This document shows positions 61,691-64,000 of a stretch of 64,000 nucleotides of DNA, piece by piece; the stretch's first letter is position 1, and the number at the start of each line of letters is the position of its first letter. Where the stretch lies: contig JAOARN010000121.1 in the NCBI GenBank assembly GCA_025210485.1, positions 1-64,000 of the forward strand. Reading direction: 5' to 3'. This DNA comes from Marinifilaceae bacterium. Its GTDB lineage: Bacteria > Bacteroidota > Bacteroidia > Bacteroidales > Marinifilaceae. The notes beneath the pieces were generated by a model. That model saw nothing but the letters and a program-made list of their open reading frames with translations. It was not told the origin of the DNA and did no database searches. Position numbers and translations under genes: made by a program.

Positions 61691-61828
61691 TCTTATAAAT
61701 AAATTCAACTAAAATCAGTTTTGAAAAAGCTGAAGCTGCAGTTATGGCAAAAAGACTACAACCCAACTCTTTCAACTGAACGAAAATATATTAACAAACC
61801 TAATTATTCTTAGTTATCACTGTTAAAA

Positions 61829-61862
61829 CAATGCAATTATCAAAATAATGATAACTGCATTG
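61829..61862. terminator. Likely terminator between holA and the hydrogenase gene
   Basis: CAATGCAATTATCA ... TGATAACTGCATTG, a 14-bp stem with one mismatched pair, between converging genes. No strong T-run. The remainder of the 200-bp gap holds no gene. Confidence 0.5.
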
Positions 61863-61892
61863 ACTGATTTTCTATCTAATTTTTAAACAGTA

Positions 61893-63320
61893 TTACTTAT
61901 TATTCTTTGCAAAATATTTATTACCTATCTTAGGATTAGTAATAATATCAGGACCTGCAATACAACCACCTTCACATGACATTACCTCAATGAAATTAGC
62001 ATTAGGCTTACGCTTATTATACATTTTCATAAGCTTAATTTCTTTCTTGGTAAGACCATTGATAAGCTCAGGTCTATAGTCTGTATCGGCAGAAACGGCA
62101 GATTTAATTGCATTTGCAACACCTCCAGATAAGGCAAAACCTCTACCCTCTTTTGATATATTTTTATTAATTTCTTCAATATCTTCTATGGCACTAACAT
62201 CTACACCATTACTAACAAAAAGAGCACCTAATTCTTCAAATGTAAGTACGTAATTAACATATTCATCATAGAATGCTTCTTGACGTTTTGCAACACAAGG
62301 ACCAACAAAAACAAATATTGAATCTGGATCCTGATCTTTCACTAATTGTGCAGTATAGTGCATTGGAGATCTGGTAGTAGAAACATATGGTTTAAGTTCA
62401 GGTAAATGTTTATTCACAAGATTAACATATGCAGGACAACAAGAAGTAGTCATAAAATCTTGTTCACCCTCTACCACTTCGTGGATAAATTCTTTTGCTT
62501 CATGTTCTGCAGTAATATCAGCACCTTCAGCAACTTCAATAACATCACTAAAACCAATTTTTTTAATTCCTTCAATTATCTGTTCCTTACTTGCGTTAAA
62601 TTGTCCAAATATTGCAGGAGCTATACCAGCAACAACTTTTTTCTTAGCATGGAAGGATTTAAAAATTTCAACCAGATGAGATTTAGCCATGATTGCACCA
62701 AAAGGGCAAGCTGTCATACATTTACCACAATGGATACATTTACTTCTATCGATATGCTCAACACCATCATTGTTTTTAGAAATAGCGCCTACAGGGCATG
62801 ATTCTTCACAAGGAATTGGTTGGTGAATAATAGCATGATAAGGACATTCACGTTGACATATACCACAATTAACACATTTATCAGGATCAATATGTGCTTG
62901 TCCACCAATAAAGCTAATTGCATCTTTCGGACAATTTAGCATACATGGTCTAGCCAAACAACCTTTACACATATTCGTAACGATATAACTCTGATTAACA
63001 CAGGATTTACATGCAATATCAACAACCGTTAATACCTTTTTTGTTAATTCCGGTCTGTTCATTGCCATTCTTACATAATCAGACAATGGAGTTAATTCAT
63101 CTTCCTCTTCACAAATATTGAAACCTAATAATGCCATTAGCTTATATTTTGCCACAGCTCTATCTTTATAGATGCAACATCTTACGCTATCACTATCCTT
63201 AGGTACCATTTCAACGGGGATTCGATCAATTTTGGCTTCCAATTCGCCATTTGCCAAAAGTTCGCAAACCCTCGAAATCATCTCTCTTCTAATTAACTTT
63301 GCATTATTTGTAAAAGCCAT
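61893..63320 (-). CDS. [FeFe]-hydrogenase-like protein (group B-like)
   Basis: 475 residues. N-terminal part has a cysteine-rich segment C-K-S-C ... CKGCLARPCMLNC (about 105-130) and two 4Fe-4S ferredoxin motifs, CVNCGICQRECP and CIHCGKCMTACP. The catalytic domain has the H-cluster motifs: L1 TTSCCPAYV, L2 VGPCVAKRQEA and L3 EVMSCEGGCIAGP. Group A enzymes have TSCCPxW and MPCxxKxxE; the variants here fit the group B class known from Clostridia and Bacteroides, mostly uncharacterised. Maturases hydEFG are not in the window. It is preceded by a [2Fe-2S] protein gene 122 bp upstream. Confidence 0.85.
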   Translation of the reverse strand: MAFTNNAKLIRREMISRVCELLANGELEAKIDRIPVEMVPKDSDSVRCCIYKDRAVAKYKLMALLGFNICEEEDELTPLSDYVRMAMNRPELTKKVLTVVDIACKSCVNQSYIVTNMCKGCLARPCMLNCPKDAISFIGGQAHIDPDKCVNCGICQRECPYHAIIHQPIPCEESCPVGAISKNNDGVEHIDRSKCIHCGKCMTACPFGAIMAKSHLVEIFKSFHAKKKVVAGIAPAIFGQFNASKEQIIEGIKKIGFSDVIEVAEGADITAEHEAKEFIHEVVEGEQDFMTTSCCPAYVNLVNKHLPELKPYVSTTRSPMHYTAQLVKDQDPDSIFVFVGPCVAKRQEAFYDEYVNYVLTFEELGALFVSNGVDVSAIEDIEEINKNISKEGRGFALSGGVANAIKSAVSADTDYRPELINGLTKKEIKLMKMYNKRKPNANFIEVMSCEGGCIAGPDIITNPKIGNKYFAKNNK

Positions 63321-63442
63321 CTCTTGCTATTATATTGGTTTAAAATTATGTTATTTTTCAATTCAGATACCAAAGTATCTCATATTGATGGATGATTAAT
63401 ATTTATTAAAAACCATGTATTAATAAAAACATTAACCATTCT

Positions 63443-63712
63443 TTATTCTGTTTCTATCTTATTTAATTCTTTATTTATAGCTTCTAGCAGTTTGTTAATA
63501 TTTAGGCTATCGTATACCGTTTCACCGACTATAGCTATAGGTGCATTTTTATTTGTTCCTTTTTCGCAATCCTTAGTACAAACTACACCTGATATTTCTA
63601 CTTTATTTTTTAAACTTTCAGGTAATTTCGATTCTAATAATAATAATTCCGAACCGCCCATCACTGTGCAGAAAGTTCCTGTACAAATTTTTACTTCTAG
63701 TTTGTGTTTCAT
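63443..63712 (-). CDS. Thioredoxin-fold [2Fe-2S] ferredoxin (NuoE-like)
   Basis: 89 residues. Cysteines in C-T-G-T-F-C and C-T-K-D-C fit a thioredoxin-like [2Fe-2S] protein related to NuoE C-terminal halves and hydrogenase partner subunits. It likely passes electrons to or from the hydrogenase-like protein encoded just downstream (inference). Confidence 0.8.
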   Translation of the reverse strand: MKHKLEVKICTGTFCTVMGGSELLLLESKLPESLKNKVEISGVVCTKDCEKGTNKNAPIAIVGETVYDSLNINKLLEAINKELNKIETE

Positions 63713-63779
63713 AGTATTAAATTGTTAAATGTGTTAGAATATTTTTTTAAACCATATAATATTTTGATATAATATTAGC

Positions 63780-64000
63780 TTAAATATATTCAACATTTAC
63801 CTTCTTTAAATACTTTTCTTCTAAAAGACACACAATTTTTTTCACTACATTTCTCCTTATCTCCAATTCTACGGGAAGATTAGGATCTTGGTGGGCATCA
63901 TTTATCTTTGTTCCTACCAAAAAATTTATTTCATCATTAAGCAAGAATAAGTCAACTAATCGCCCTGCTGGACTATCTTCAAGCTTATCCTCTTTATTGT
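63780..64000 (-). CDS. C-terminal fragment of an unidentified protein
   Basis: An open minus-strand frame enters from the window edge and ends with TAA at 63780-63782; its last residues read AGRLVDLFLLNDEINFLVG ... VKKIVCLLEEKYLKK and end NVEYI. About 72 residues are visible. The amino-acid content is protein-like and it lies 67 bp upstream of the [2Fe-2S] gene, so it may be in the same operon. I do not recognise the family. Confidence 0.6.
   Translation of the reverse strand, partial: NKEDKLEDSPAGRLVDLFLLNDEINFLVGTKINDAHQDPNLPVELEIRRNVVKKIVCLLEEKYLKKVNVEYI

Noticed and set aside
61691-61828. Small coding gene in the holA/hydrogenase gap
   Set aside because: Only an 11-codon frame is open; nothing supports translation.

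Overview
The window is a low-GC chromosomal segment of a Bacteroidota (Bacteroidetes) bacterium, probably a Bacteroidales/Marinilabiliales-like or related free-living lineage. The evidence is the type III glutamine synthetase, the DUF4834 protein next to glyS, the type IX secretion pair porU/gldJ, a short AMP nucleosidase followed by holA, lipoproteins with an acidic surface-export signal, and repeated -7 elements of the form TAnnTTTG (one with a perfect TTTG-N19 upstream half) in front of genes. Most of the window is ordinary, densely packed housekeeping DNA; accessory or decayed material is confined to about 15.3-16.2 kb, 38.4-39.1 kb and 45.0-48.3 kb.

Layout. 0.3-5.2 kb (minus): a phosphoglycerol-transferase (LtaS/sulfatase fold) followed by a diacylglycerol kinase-like lipid kinase, then an OmpR-type response regulator and its histidine kinase. 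6.2-10.4 kb (minus): SCO1 protein and cytochrome c oxidase subunits I, III, IV and II, with a heme c domain fused to subunit II and an A2-type YSHP motif in subunit I. 10.7-15.2 kb: an MscS-type channel, an outer-membrane barrel protein, a candidate small RNA and a PIF1/RecD-like helicase with an HRDC domain. 15.3-16.2 kb: three tandem copies of a 267-bp unit. 16.4-34.9 kb: a lipocalin-like surface lipoprotein, B3/4 protein, glyS, glnN, leuS, upp-tsaB, clpX, clpP, dnaE, trxA and an MBL-fold hydrolase. 35.2-38.4 kb: a two-gene FAD oxidoreductase/membrane glycosyltransferase unit, followed by a dead IS5-like transposase. 39.3-44.9 kb: a TPP riboswitch and thiS-thiC-thiE-like-thiE-thiG-thiH. 45.0-48.3 kb: an AAA ATPase with a C-terminal nuclease-like domain, five arrays of a 9-bp palindrome repeated every 15 bp, and a dead ISAs1-family transposase. 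48.4-58.2 kb: valS, a short GT5-domain protein, porU and divergent gldJ. 58.2-64 kb: cstA, AMP nucleosidase, holA, an [FeFe]-hydrogenase-like protein, a thioredoxin-fold [2Fe-2S] protein and the tail of one more gene.

How the genes work together. The cytochrome oxidase cluster indicates oxygen respiration, while the [FeFe]-hydrogenase-like protein and its [2Fe-2S] partner suggest anaerobic or low-oxygen metabolism in the same cell. PorU and GldJ belong to type IX secretion/gliding. LtaS-like plus DAG kinase fits a lipid cycle in which transfer of phosphoglycerol from phosphatidylglycerol releases diacylglycerol that the kinase recycles. The thi operon makes the thiazole and pyrimidine halves of thiamin under riboswitch control.

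The most unusual structure is at 46.34-48.23 kb: about 18 copies of TTAC-N-GTAA-like palindromes at exact 15-bp spacing, in five arrays, one beginning just upstream of the ATPase start codon and two flanking the ISAs1 remnant with the same order of cores but different spacers. I do not recognise this as a described element.
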